64,000 bases of DNA from Methylobacterium sp. GTDB lineage: Bacteria > Pseudomonadota > Alphaproteobacteria > Rhizobiales > Beijerinckiaceae. Under the pieces are notes generated by a model. The model was given only the letters and a program-made list of their open reading frames with translations, ran no database searches and was not told the DNA's origin. The stretch is from assembly GCF_019745455.1 (NCBI RefSeq), contig NZ_JAIETD010000058.1:20187-84186 (forward strand), in the 5' to 3' direction. This document shows positions 47,721 through 56,726 of the stretch, one piece after another. A program made the translations under genes and the position numbers. Numbering within the stretch: position 1 is the first letter of the stretch; each line of letters starts with the position of its first letter.

Positions 47721-47987
47721 TCAGCGAGGTACGATGTGAAGCCCGTCTTCCGGTAGCAAATTGCGGGCAGGTCCGCCCGTCTGCTGACCTCGGCCCTGCT
47801 GATAATATGGTAGTTCCGGCCGCCGATCGTTGTCGCTGCCCGAATCGTATTCCCAGTTCTGGCTCCACGGTGCACGGCCACCGACCGTGCCGGTTGCATC
47901 GATGTCGCGGCTAGGTCCGCGAGCCTGAGCGACACCCGGAGCAGCGAGAGTCGCGAGGAGCAGTAATGCGCAGGCGCGGATGATCAT
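47721..47987 (-). CDS. Small secreted protein under a stress promoter
   Basis: 88 residues from ATG 47987, with AAGGA eight bases upstream. Signal peptide MIIRACALLLLATLAAPGVAQA, then a polar Gly/Arg/Asp/Gln-rich mature chain without cysteines (PWSQNWEYDSGSDNDRRPE, YYQQGRGQQTGG). Exported and probably disordered. An exact EcfG promoter lies 55 bp upstream. Function unknown. Confidence 0.7.
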   Translation of the reverse strand: MIIRACALLLLATLAAPGVAQARGPSRDIDATGTVGGRAPWSQNWEYDSGSDNDRRPELPYYQQGRGQQTGGPARNLLPEDGLHIVPR

Positions 47988-48044
47988 GATCGTGTTCCTT
48001 CGACGAGGGAATCGACGGGACATGGCCCGTCTGATCGCCATGAC

Positions 48045-48070
48045 AACGGCTAAGGTTGACCAGGCGTTCC
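48045..48070 (-). promoter_or_regulatory. EcfG (general stress) promoter
   Basis: Minus strand GGAAC (48070-48066), 17-bp spacer, CGTT (48048-48045), exact consensus. About 58 bp upstream of the ATG of the small secreted protein at 47721-47987; the implied leader is about 50 bases. Confidence 0.75.
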
Positions 48071-48096
48071 AGCAGGCCGCCGGTGAACTACGGCGC

Positions 48097-48133
48097 AAAA
48101 AAAGCTCCCCTCCCGGGTAGGAAGCGAGCTTTT
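48097..48133 (-). terminator. Intrinsic terminator of the DUF2934 gene
   Basis: Minus strand AAAAGCTC, 18-nt loop (with internal CCCGGG), GAGCTTTTTTT: 8-bp stem plus a T run, 23 bp after the DUF2934 stop. Confidence 0.75.
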
Positions 48134-48155
48134 CGGTTCGGTGAGAAAACGGGCG

Positions 48156-48515
48156 TCAGTGCAGAACCGCACTCGATCCCGAATGGTCCCCCCGCGTGGA
48201 CTTCGTCTTCGGCTTCGCGGCAAGTTTGGCAGCGGCGGGTTTAGCAGCTGCCGGGGCCTTGACCGCCCTCGCTTCTGCCTTCACCGCCACGGCTGCGGCG
48301 CTCGCGCCCCGCGCGGATCGTGGCTTCAAGGTCTTGGCCGGGCTCTTCGCGGACGAGGCCTGCACGACGGCAATCACCGGCGCGGCAACTTCGTCCAGGG
48401 CGCGAAACTCGGCTTCTGCCCTGAGCCAATGTTCGACGGCCTGACCAAAAGCCCGACCCTCGCCTTCCCAGATGTAATAGGCGCGCTCACGCACCTGCTG
48501 TTCGATAGATGGCAT
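48156..48515 (-). CDS. DUF2934-domain protein with Ala/Lys-rich tail
   Basis: 119 residues. First ~40: VRERAYYIWEGEGRAFGQAVEHWLRAEAEF, the DUF2934 signature. The rest is an Ala/Lys/Pro-rich, histone-H1-like tail (AAAKPAAAKLAAKPKTKS), suggesting nucleic-acid binding. Cytoplasmic. Function unknown; such proteins are common in methylotrophic Hyphomicrobiales. Confidence 0.82.
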   Translation of the reverse strand: MPSIEQQVRERAYYIWEGEGRAFGQAVEHWLRAEAEFRALDEVAAPVIAVVQASSAKSPAKTLKPRSARGASAAAVAVKAEARAVKAPAAAKPAAAKLAAKPKTKSTRGDHSGSSAVLH

Positions 48516-48605
48516 CTCGCTCTCCTGTCCGGATCCCGCCGGAACGATGAAAGCGGCTGGTTAATGGTCGGTTAATCGCTTTCGGATGTTCGCCGGCCCG
48601 GGTGT

Positions 48606-48980
48606 TCAGTCGAAACTGCGACCCTTGGCCGAGGAACCGCCGAGGCTGATCTTCTTGGGGGCCGGCGCAGCCGTCGGTGCCGCAACGGGCGCCTTGGCCG
48701 GCTTGAGTTGCGACTGACCGTGGACCACCGAGCCAATTTCACCGGCGACGCGCACGAGGTCCTCGCGCTGGCACGCCCGCGCAACCGTCAGCCCGAGCTG
48801 ATGCATGTGGCTCTTGCCATAGAGGTAGACCGCGAGCTTGGCGCGTGTCGTCGCCGGAATGGCGGCCAGGATCTCGGGCAGGTCATCGGCGTCGGCCCGG
48901 TAGACGGAGCCGAGAAGATCGAGCGGAACTGGGCAATCGGGGTCTGCCACGGGACCACTGGTCGGGTGCGACTGAGTCAT
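48606..48980 (-). CDS. Hypothetical cytoplasmic protein
   Basis: 124 residues from ATG 48980 (MTQSHPTSGPVADPDCPVPL). Helical middle: DDLPEILAAIPATTRAKLAVYLYGKSHMHQLGLTVARAC, then a Pro/Ala-rich tail with PKKISLGG. No signal peptide or membrane helix. Not recognised; composition argues for a real gene. A longer start at 49034 is possible. Confidence 0.65.
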   Translation of the reverse strand: MTQSHPTSGPVADPDCPVPLDLLGSVYRADADDLPEILAAIPATTRAKLAVYLYGKSHMHQLGLTVARACQREDLVRVAGEIGSVVHGQSQLKPAKAPVAAPTAAPAPKKISLGGSSAKGRSFD

Positions 48981-49067
48981 ACGTATGCCTCTGGGTATCG
49001 GATTTCGCGGTCGGACGGAGGACGACGCCAACACGTCGTCGTCCCCGGTATCACAGCTTGAGCCTCG

Positions 49068-49385
49068 TCAGGGTCCCAACTGCGTGGTCTGCGGCAATCG
49101 CGAACCGGGATCGCCCCCGGCCATGCCGTTCACGGGCGGATATGTCGGCTCCTTAAGGCACCCGGTACAAATCGATGCGATCGCGATCTCGGCGTTGCGG
49201 CGGCTACGCTCCCACACTGCCTCGCGAGCCAGCCACGCCTGCCGAGCGATCGCTTCCGGCGATGCCGCGCTGCCACGTCCGAACTCATCCTCATTGTGGT
49301 TCGGCCTTATGCGAAGGAGAAGCGGCTCCTCCGCGAGGGCGGTCTGATGGGTCGCGAGGATCAGAAGAAGCGCCAGCCGTCGCAT
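49068..49385 (-). CDS. Small secreted protein with CxxC motif
   Basis: 105 residues from ATG 49385. Signal peptide MRRLALLLILATHQTALAEE; mature part has a helical AIARQAWLAREAVWERSRRN and a CTGC pair in IASICTGCLKEP, then a Pro/Gly-rich end. The upstream in-frame extension to 49613 is arginine-rich and rejected. Function unknown. Confidence 0.65.
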   Translation of the reverse strand: MRRLALLLILATHQTALAEEPLLLRIRPNHNEDEFGRGSAASPEAIARQAWLAREAVWERSRRNAEIAIASICTGCLKEPTYPPVNGMAGGDPGSRLPQTTQLGP

Positions 49386-49613
49386 CGTCCCTCTGCTCGA
49401 GCTCGTGCCCACCGATGACGTCGGGACGATCGCGCCGCCAAGGTTAACGAGCGATGAAGCCCTGGCGCCCGCCAACGAATGGCGACGCACAATCATCGGC
49501 TGACCTTGTCCTCCTCCGCAAGGTCGCTGGCCGAACCGCCTTCGCCATCGAGAAGGAGTGGCGTCGAGAGAGCCCGTTCTCGGCCATTCCCTGGATGTGG
49601 TTCTCGGCCCCAC

Positions 49614-49838
49614 AGGTCGTACGCCCGATCCACCAGTTTAAAATTGCTTATGACATGTATAAAGCGGTGACCATCCAGCTGCCTTCATCGACGACGCTCG
49701 GCTGCAGGACTGGAAGATATGCAGCTGGGGGAACATTTTTTTGGCATGCGGCACCGACCATTGACGGCGCATGCTCCTCATTAGAAATGACGTTCATAAT
49801 TTTAAAAGACCTGCGAAACGATCGCGTGGAGATTGGCG
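49614..49838. other. A+T-rich region upstream of RND genes
   Basis: 225 bp clearly richer in A+T than the surroundings (for example TTTAAAATTGCTTATGAC near 49637 and ATAATTTTAAAAG near 49797). Probably the efflux promoter; a TTGACG at 49761 has only a 15-bp spacer to TAGAAA. Confidence 0.4.
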
Positions 49839-50924
49839 ATGGATGCGAGATGGCTGCTCGGGCTCACAGGGTTAGCTCTTGCGGGGTGTTCGCCGGCTGA
49901 AACCGCCGTCAGCCCAAATCCTCCTCTGGTCCAGACAGTCGAGGTCGCCGCCGCGACGGGAGGCATATCGCGCTACACCGGCGTCATCCGGGCGCGCACG
50001 GAGAGCAACCTCGGCTTTCGGGTCGGCGGCAAGATCCTCGAACGCCTCGTCGATCCAGGCGACCGCGTCAAGCGCGGTCAGCCTCTGATGCGTCTCGACC
50101 GGACCGACTTCACCCTGGCGTTCACAGCGGCCCGGGCTTCGGTCGAGGCTGCCCGCGCCCAGATGATCAGGACCAAGGCCGACGAGGAGCGTAGCCGCAA
50201 GCTCGTCGGTGACGGCTGGACCTCGAAGCAGACCTACGACCAGAACAAGGCCGCAGCCGATGCGGCCGTCGCCCAGTTCGCCAGCGCCGAGGCCCAGGCG
50301 AGCCAGGTCTCGAACCAAGCCGGTTATTCCGAGCTCCAGGCCGATGCGGATGGCGTCGTGATGGAGGTGCCGTCCGAGCCAGGGCAGGTGGTCGCCGCCG
50401 GCCAGACGGTGGTCAAGCTCGCGCGCGATGGATCCCGTGAGGCAGAGGTTTTTCTGCCGGAGGCGAGTCGACTCGTGGCGCAGGGCTCGGCCTCCGCGAC
50501 CCTCTACGCTGAGGGCGCAGCGACCTATCCGGCGCGCTTGCGGGAATTGTCCGCCACGGCCGATCCGGCGACGCGGACATACCGCGCACGCTACATCCTC
50601 TCCGGGCGCGGTGAAGACGCACCGCTGGGCGCAACCGTGACCCTTCAGCTCAAAGCCCAAGCCGCAGGCCTTGCAGCGCGGGTGGAGGTTCCCCTGGCCT
50701 CCCTGTTCGATCAGGGGCATGGCACCGCCGTCTGGCGCTACGACGCCGCCACCGAGACGGTGAAGCCGCAGACTGTCACCCTCGTTCGATTGGGCGAGGA
50801 GAGCGCGGAGGTCGCTTACGGCCTGACCCCCGGCGATCGAATCGTAGCGGTTGGCGCCCATCTCCTCAAAGCCGACCAGAAGGTGCGCCAGGCGCCCCCG
50901 AGCATGACCGGAGCGGTGCGATGA
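49839..50924 (+). CDS. RND efflux periplasmic adaptor lipoprotein (HlyD family)
   Basis: 361 residues. Signal with lipobox LTGLALAGC, so lipid-anchored. Membrane-fusion protein layout: barrel-sandwich/lipoyl half motifs (SNLGFRVGGKILERLVDPGDRVKRGQPLMRLD; ADADGVVMEVPSEPGQVVAAGQTVVKL) around an alpha-hairpin rich in Ala/Gln, then beta-barrel and membrane-proximal domains. Links the RND pump to an outer-membrane channel. Stop overlaps the pump gene (ATGA). No outer-membrane factor is encoded nearby. Confidence 0.94.
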   Translation: MDARWLLGLTGLALAGCSPAETAVSPNPPLVQTVEVAAATGGISRYTGVIRARTESNLGFRVGGKILERLVDPGDRVKRGQPLMRLDRTDFTLAFTAARASVEAARAQMIRTKADEERSRKLVGDGWTSKQTYDQNKAAADAAVAQFASAEAQASQVSNQAGYSELQADADGVVMEVPSEPGQVVAAGQTVVKLARDGSREAEVFLPEASRLVAQGSASATLYAEGAATYPARLRELSATADPATRTYRARYILSGRGEDAPLGATVTLQLKAQAAGLAARVEVPLASLFDQGHGTAVWRYDAATETVKPQTVTLVRLGEESAEVAYGLTPGDRIVAVGAHLLKADQKVRQAPPSMTGAVR

Positions 50925-53900
50925 GCAGCTTCAACCTCTCCGCCCTGGCCGTGCGCGAGCGCGCCGTCACGCTGTTTCTCCTGATCGCGCTCACCGGAGC
51001 AGGATTCTTCGCCTTCCAGAAGCTCGGGCGTGCCGAAGACCCGGCCTTCACCGTCAAGGTCATGACGGTTTCGGCCGCGTGGCCCGGTGCCACCGCCGAG
51101 GAGATGCAGCGCCAGGTTGCCGACCCCCTGGAGAAGCGCCTTCAGGAACTCGTCTACTACGACCGGGCTGAAACCACGGTACGCCCCGGCCTGATGGTGA
51201 CCAAGGTCATCTTCAAGGACAACATGCCCCCGGCCAAACTCCCGTCCGAGTTCTACCAGGCACGAAAAAAGCTCTCCGACCAGGCCTCCAGCCTGCCGCG
51301 TGGGGTGATGGGGCCGCTGTTCAACGACGAATTCTCCGACATCTACTTCGCCCTCTACGCCCTGCAAGCGAGGGGCCTGCCGCACCGGCAACTCGTCCTG
51401 CGCGCCGAGGACATGCGCCAGCGGCTGCTGCGGGTGCCGGGCGTCGAGAAGATCAACATCCTCGGCGAGCAGGCCCAGAAGATCTTCGTTGAGATCTCCT
51501 ATCAGCGCCTCGCCACGCTCGGCATCACCGGCCAGCAACTGCTCGCGGCTCTGGCCAACCAAAACGACGTGACGCCGGCCGGCTTTGTCGAGGCGTCGGG
51601 ACCGCGGGTTTACCTGCGCCTCGACGGGGCCATAGACGGGCTCGATGCGATCCGCGACCTACCGGTCGCTGCCGGCGACCGGAGTCTCAAGCTCGGCGAC
51701 ATCGCCGAGGTCAAGCGCGGCTATGAGGACCCGAAGGTCTTCGCGATTCGCAACGACGGCGAGGCGGCTCTGATGCTCGGCCTCGTGATGAAGCCCGGCT
51801 TCAACGGCCTCAAGCTCGGTGAGTCGTTGAACGCGGAGGAAGTAGCCATCCATCACGAGACGCCGGTCGGCATCACCTTCACCAAGATCACCGATCAGGC
51901 CAAGGTCATCGACGACGCCATCCATGAATTCATGGTCAAGTTCTTCACCGCCCTCGGCGTGGTGATCTTCGTGTCCCTGGTGGCGCTCGGATTTCGGGTC
52001 GGCATCGTGGTGGCACTGGCCGTGCCGCTCACCCTGTCGGGGGTGTTCGTAGTCATGTTGGTCACTGGGCGCGACTTCGACCGTATCAGCCTCGGCGCCC
52101 TCATCATCTCGCTCGGCCTCCTCGTGGACGACGCCATCATCGCCATCGAGATGATGGTAGTGCGCATGGAGGAGGGCTACGACCGCGTCGAGGCGGCGAC
52201 CTATGCCTGGAGCGCGACCGCCGCGCCGATGCTCACCGGCACCATCGTGACCATCGCGGGCTTCCTCCCGGTGGGCTTCGCCGCCTCCACGGCGGGCGAA
52301 TACGCCGGTAACATCTTCTGGGTGGTGGCCTTCTCGCTGATCATTTCGTGGCTCGTGGCCGTGACCTTCACGCCCTATCTCGGCGTCAAGCTTCTCCCCA
52401 ACATCAAGAAGGTGGAAGGCGGGCACGATGCCATCTACGCCACCAGGAACTACGAGCGCCTTCGCAGGATCGTTCGTATGTCCGTCGACCACAAGTGGGT
52501 GGCCGCCGGCATCACGGTCGGGCTGTTCGCCCTTTCCGTCGTGGCCATGGGCAAGGTCGAGCAGCAGTTCTTCCCGAACTCAGAGCGGCCCGAGCTCATC
52601 GTCGAGGCGACGCTTCCGGCGGGTTCGGCCTTCGCGACCACGGAAGCCAGCGTCAAGCGGATCGAGGCCGCCGTGCGTGCCCTCCCCGAGGCCGGCGAGA
52701 TCACAAGCTATATCGGTCAGGGCATGCCGCGCTTCGTGCTGTCGTTCGACCCTGAGCTGCCGGACCCCGCCTATGCGCAGATCGTGGTGCAGACCGCGGA
52801 CGTGCACGCCCGCGACGTCCTGCGCGGCAAGGTCCGAACGCTCGTGGACGAAGGCCGCTTTCCGGAAGCCCGTGTGCGGGTGCAGCAGATCGTGTTCGGC
52901 CCGCCCATCCGCTTTCCCGTCGCCTTCCGGGTGGTGGGACCTGACCTCGACGTCATTCGCGGCATCGCCGGCGAGGTCCGGGATGTCATGGCGGCCAACC
53001 CTAACATGCGCCTCGTCCACCTCGACTGGGGCGGCAAAACCCCGAGCCTTCACCTCGCCCTCGATCAGGAGCGCCTACGCCTCATCGGCCTGACGCCGAA
53101 GGAAGCCGGCCAGCAGTTGCAGAGCTACCTCAACGGCACGCCCGCTACCCAGGTGCGCGAGAATCTGCGCTCCGTCGATGTGCTCCTGCGCAGCCCCGGC
53201 CCCGAACGGCGCTCGCCCGGCGAGATCGGCGACCTCACGCTGGCGACGAAGGACGGGCGCCAGGTGCCGGTCTCGCAAGTGGCGCGTCTGGAGACACGCA
53301 CCGAGGACGCGGTGCTGAAACGCTACAATCGTGAGACCTACATCCGCGTGCAGGGCGATGTGCTCGATGGCAAGCAACCGCCTGATATCCATGCCCAGGT
53401 CTTTCCCCTGCTGGACCCGCTCAAGGCCAAGCTGCCGCCTGGCTACCGCATCGACACGGCCGGCGCGGTGGAGGAGAGCGAGAAGGCGATGCTATCGCTG
53501 GTCGCGGTGTTCCCGATCATGCTGATCGTGACGCTGACGGTCATCATGATCCAGGTGCGCTCGTTTGCGACCATGTTCATGGTCTTCGCTACCGCGCCGC
53601 TGGGGCTCGTCGGCGCTGCGCCGACCCTGCTGCTCTTTCACCAACCCTTCGGCTTCAACGCGATCCTCGGGCTGATCGCCCTGTCGGGCATCCTGATGCG
53701 CAACACCCTGATCCTGGTGGACCAGATCCACCACGACCAGGCGGCGGGTTTGTCCAATTACGAGGCTATCGTCGAGTCCACGGTTCGACGGGCACGCCCC
53801 GTCATCCTGACCGCGGCCGCGGCGATGCTGGCCTTCATCCCGCTGACCCACTCAGTGTTCTGGGGAGCCCTGGCCTATGTCCTGATCGGCGGCGTCGGCG

Positions 53901-54028
53901 TCGGAACGCTCCTGACCCTACTGTTCCTGCCGGCACTCTACGCCCTTTGGTTCCGGGTGGCGCGGGAGCCGAGAGCCGTCCACGTCGCATCGGAAGCAGA
54001 TGGAATGCCCCTCCCGGCCAAGTCGTGA
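50921..54028 (+). CDS. RND efflux transporter permease
   Basis: 1035 residues, standard length. Proton-driven trimeric pump of the AcrB/HAE1 superfamily, closest in layout to the MexK/TriC-like group. N-terminal helix after VRERAVTLFLLIALTGAG, large periplasmic loops, helices near 335-500 and 865-1010. The TM4 proton-relay pair is intact in ISLGLLVDDAIIAIEMM. Exports hydrophobic drugs or metabolites; substrate unknown. Confidence 0.95.
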   Translation: MSSFNLSALAVRERAVTLFLLIALTGAGFFAFQKLGRAEDPAFTVKVMTVSAAWPGATAEEMQRQVADPLEKRLQELVYYDRAETTVRPGLMVTKVIFKDNMPPAKLPSEFYQARKKLSDQASSLPRGVMGPLFNDEFSDIYFALYALQARGLPHRQLVLRAEDMRQRLLRVPGVEKINILGEQAQKIFVEISYQRLATLGITGQQLLAALANQNDVTPAGFVEASGPRVYLRLDGAIDGLDAIRDLPVAAGDRSLKLGDIAEVKRGYEDPKVFAIRNDGEAALMLGLVMKPGFNGLKLGESLNAEEVAIHHETPVGITFTKITDQAKVIDDAIHEFMVKFFTALGVVIFVSLVALGFRVGIVVALAVPLTLSGVFVVMLVTGRDFDRISLGALIISLGLLVDDAIIAIEMMVVRMEEGYDRVEAATYAWSATAAPMLTGTIVTIAGFLPVGFAASTAGEYAGNIFWVVAFSLIISWLVAVTFTPYLGVKLLPNIKKVEGGHDAIYATRNYERLRRIVRMSVDHKWVAAGITVGLFALSVVAMGKVEQQFFPNSERPELIVEATLPAGSAFATTEASVKRIEAAVRALPEAGEITSYIGQGMPRFVLSFDPELPDPAYAQIVVQTADVHARDVLRGKVRTLVDEGRFPEARVRVQQIVFGPPIRFPVAFRVVGPDLDVIRGIAGEVRDVMAANPNMRLVHLDWGGKTPSLHLALDQERLRLIGLTPKEAGQQLQSYLNGTPATQVRENLRSVDVLLRSPGPERRSPGEIGDLTLATKDGRQVPVSQVARLETRTEDAVLKRYNRETYIRVQGDVLDGKQPPDIHAQVFPLLDPLKAKLPPGYRIDTAGAVEESEKAMLSLVAVFPIMLIVTLTVIMIQVRSFATMFMVFATAPLGLVGAAPTLLLFHQPFGFNAILGLIALSGILMRNTLILVDQIHHDQAAGLSNYEAIVESTVRRARPVILTAAAAMLAFIPLTHSVFWGALAYVLIGGVGVGTLLTLLFLPALYALWFRVAREPRAVHVASEADGMPLPAKS

Positions 54029-54055
54029 GGCTCTGAAGGTCTCGAGGTTCAAGGA

Positions 54056-54080
54056 AGGTTCCTGTCCAGGCCCAGGAACA
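54056..54080. terminator. Possible hairpin terminator after RND pump
   Basis: GTTCCTG ... CAGGAAC inverted repeat with ~9-nt loop about 30 bp after the pump stop; no T run follows, so weak. Confidence 0.35.
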
Positions 54081-54202
54081 TCCGAGGATCACGCCTCCCG
54101 GTCGACCGACGGTGCGATACGGCGACCGGCCTGCGCCCTTCGAGCGGGCCGTTAACTCGTCCTCCTCCGACCGGCCTTCGGGGACGACCTGTGAAGCGAC
54201 CC

Positions 54203-54231
54203 TTCATTAGATGACGTAACGCATCTATAAT
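54203..54231 (+). promoter_or_regulatory. Promoter of tetR gene with operator-like palindrome in the spacer
   Basis: TTCATT (54203-54208), 17-bp spacer, perfect TATAAT (54226-54231). The spacer holds AGATG-N8-CATCT (54209-54226), an inverted repeat that reaches the first base of the -10 box, a plausible autoregulatory TetR operator. Confidence 0.5.
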
Positions 54232-54259
54232 GGATATCGGAAGGTCGAAGGATCAGGAT

Positions 54260-54802
54260 ATGCCAAGGGTTTCCCAGGAGCAGGCAAGACTCAACCGTCA
54301 GCGCGTCGTCGAGGTCGCGGCGACTCTTTTCCGTGAGCGCGGACTCCACGGCGTCGGCGTCGCGGACATCATGGCCTCAGCCGGCCTGACCCATGGCGGC
54401 TTCTACGGACAGTTCGCCAACAAGGACGCCCTGGCGGCTGAGGCGTTCGACTCCGCAATCGCCGAGGATCGGCGCGGCGATGTGGATGCCATCCTCGCCA
54501 ACTACCTATCCCTGGCGCATGTCCAGACACCAGGAATGGGATGTCCCCTCGCGGCCCTGGCGAACGACATCTCGCGGGAAGCGCCGAACAGTCCAGTTCG
54601 GACGCGATTTACCAAAGGTGTCGAGGGTCTGGCCTCCATTCTCGCAAATCTGACGCCGAAGGCATCGCGGGAGCGCCGTCGGCAGAAGTCCCTTGCGACG
54701 CTGTCGACACTCGTCGGCGCCGTGGTCCTTGCGCGGGCCGTCAATGACGAAGCGCTGGCGAACGATCTGCTCCAGGCGGCGCACGCTTCTGTCGCCTCCT
54801 GA
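54260..54802 (+). CDS. TetR/AcrR family transcriptional regulator
   Basis: 180 residues from ATG 54260 with AAGGA about 13 bases upstream. N-terminal HTH: RQRVVEVAATLFRERGLHGVGVADIMASAGLTHGGFYGQFANKDALAAEA, canonical. The C-terminal ligand domain has GMGCPLAALANDISR. ATG 54230 is rejected because it lies within the -10 box. Lies after the RND pair and before an SDR gene, so it may control either. Confidence 0.9.
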   Translation: MPRVSQEQARLNRQRVVEVAATLFRERGLHGVGVADIMASAGLTHGGFYGQFANKDALAAEAFDSAIAEDRRGDVDAILANYLSLAHVQTPGMGCPLAALANDISREAPNSPVRTRFTKGVEGLASILANLTPKASRERRRQKSLATLSTLVGAVVLARAVNDEALANDLLQAAHASVAS

Positions 54803-55070
54803 CGGCGAGAAGGCATGCCTTGGGGGGGTGAAGCGGGCCTCGGTTCATAGAGACGTTCCGTGCCGTTCAGTGAAGGTTGCGAAACGGCTCTGCAGCATCA
54901 CCTTCGCGCTGCGAGGCAAACCGCTCGCCAGGAGGTGCGAGCCTGGCTTCGATTCGAAGCTGCGCTTGTCACAGCAATCTCCGGCATCCGGGACTTGCCT
55001 TAATAAATTATAAGCATAATCTATCGACGCTGGGATGGCATCTGGAATGGCTGCCCTGAAGGAGAGCGTC

Positions 55071-55892
55071 GTGAACCAAGCATCGAAGAAGACCGCGATC
55101 GTCACGGGTGCTACCTCGGGAATCGGATTGGCAACCGCCAAGGTTTTGCAGGCCGCAGGTTACAGAGTCTTCGGAACCAGCCGAAACCCAGCGCCGGCCG
55201 CCGGCTCGGACATTCAGATGCTGACCTGCGACGTGACCGAAGACGACTCGGTCGCGACCATGGTCGAGACGGTGTTCGGCGAGACGGGGCGCATCGACCT
55301 CCTCGTCAACAATGCCGGCTTCGGTATCAGCGGCGCCGCCGAGGAGTCCTCGGTCGAACAGGCGAAAGCGATGTTCGACGTCAACCTGTTCGGCGTCGTC
55401 CGCACCATCCGTGCGGTCCTTCCCATCATGAGGTCGCAGAACGATGGACGCATCATCAACATCAGCTCGGTGCTGGGGCTAATCCCTGCGCCCTACATGG
55501 CGCTATACGGCGCGAGCAAGCATGCGGTGGAAGGCTACTCGGAATCGCTCGACCACGAGATTCGCGGCCAGGGCATCCGCGTTGTGCTGATCGAACCTGC
55601 CTACACGCGGACATCCTTCGACCAGAACCTGGTCCGGTCCGACCGGCCGCTGGACATCTATGAGATCGAGCGTGCCGGGCGGGACAGGTTCCTGCGTGAG
55701 ATGATGACGACCGCAGATACCCCCGAGGTCGTGGCGAAGGTCATCCTGATGGCCGCTACAGCAGCGAGCCCCAACCTGCGTTATACCGCCGGATCGAAGG
55801 CACGACAGGTCAGCCTGCTTCGCCGTTTCGTGCCGGCCAAAGGCTTCGACAAGAGCTATCGAAAGCAGATAGGTCTTCCTGCGGCCTCGTGA
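55071..55892 (+). CDS. Short-chain dehydrogenase/reductase (SDR)
   Basis: 273 residues from GTG 55071, chosen because AAGGAG lies eight bases upstream; in-frame ATGs at 55035 and 55047 have no such site. Classical SDR: NAD(P)-binding TGATSGIG (12-19), NNAGFGISG, catalytic Ser in INISSVLG and YGASK near residue 145. An Arg-rich SRNPAP after the second strand suggests NADPH. C-terminal extension resembles YdfG/retinol-type SDRs. Possibly a target of the neighbouring TetR protein. Confidence 0.9.
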   Translation: MNQASKKTAIVTGATSGIGLATAKVLQAAGYRVFGTSRNPAPAAGSDIQMLTCDVTEDDSVATMVETVFGETGRIDLLVNNAGFGISGAAEESSVEQAKAMFDVNLFGVVRTIRAVLPIMRSQNDGRIINISSVLGLIPAPYMALYGASKHAVEGYSESLDHEIRGQGIRVVLIEPAYTRTSFDQNLVRSDRPLDIYEIERAGRDRFLREMMTTADTPEVVAKVILMAATAASPNLRYTAGSKARQVSLLRRFVPAKGFDKSYRKQIGLPAAS

Positions 55893-56726
55893 AGACCCAT
55901 GGCTGGGTCCGAAACGGCGGCAATCTGAAAGTTCCGCACCACGAATCAGCCTATAATCTCCTGCCGACCATAGGGAGATCGGCGTTACGCGAGTTCGACG
56001 GCGTTCCTCTCGGGAAAGCAGACCCAGCTCATTTCGAGTTGACCGCATCGGCTGCTAATGATGCGAAGAGTGAACCGAGGTAAACATGTCTGGCCAGATC
56101 CTTCCGACCGCCCACCAGTGCGCCGTGAGATGAACCCTAACGGCTTTCATATCGGTTCTGCTGCTACGGGACGATGGTCTGCTTCTATCGACGAAACGGA
56201 CCGTATCCTATGTCACCGTGGAATCGACACCGGACGGTCCGCATGAATGCCAGTCTCGGTCACTACTAACCTCCTGTGAGCATCCAGAAAGCGGCCATTT
56301 GCCGCTCCCGCAAAGCGTTAATTCGTAGGTTTAGATTTTCAAGTACAATGTCGGCCATTGGCAAATCATTATCACATGCCTCACTTTCGTGATGCTTCAT
56401 AAGCTTTCGTTAAAATCAGGGGCTAATCTTTCTGATCAGCCTGATCTAAGTCACTCGTTACTTCTGTCACTCCAGAACCCGCGCTTCGTGACATCCGAAA
56501 TTACCGGCTGACATCGAGGATGTGTCCGAGCGCACGACCCAGCGCCGAAACGCGAGGCACGCTGACGAGCGATTAAGGTCGGGGATAGCGCCGAAGACCT
56601 CCCATAACCAAGGCCATACGAGAGCGATGAACAGCCAGTCAGCCTGTGGTGGCTGGCTCCCGCTCGTCTGTCGAGATGCATGCGACGATAGGCGATCGTG
56701 AGTTTGACCGCGAGGAATGAGCCGAG
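55893..56726. other. Long intergenic region
   Basis: 834 bp without a supported gene. The stretch 56300-56460 is unusually A+T-rich for this genome. On the minus strand 56467-56742 an open frame includes WLFIALVWPWLWEVFGAIPDL, a membrane-like segment, but the rest is not protein-like and it overlaps the start of the next gene. Possibly a landing site of lost mobile DNA. Confidence 0.45.

Noticed and set aside
54230..54259. Earlier ATG start for the TetR regulator
   Set aside because: This ATG overlaps a perfect TATAAT box and so would lie upstream of the transcript start; ATG 54260 fits the family N-terminus.
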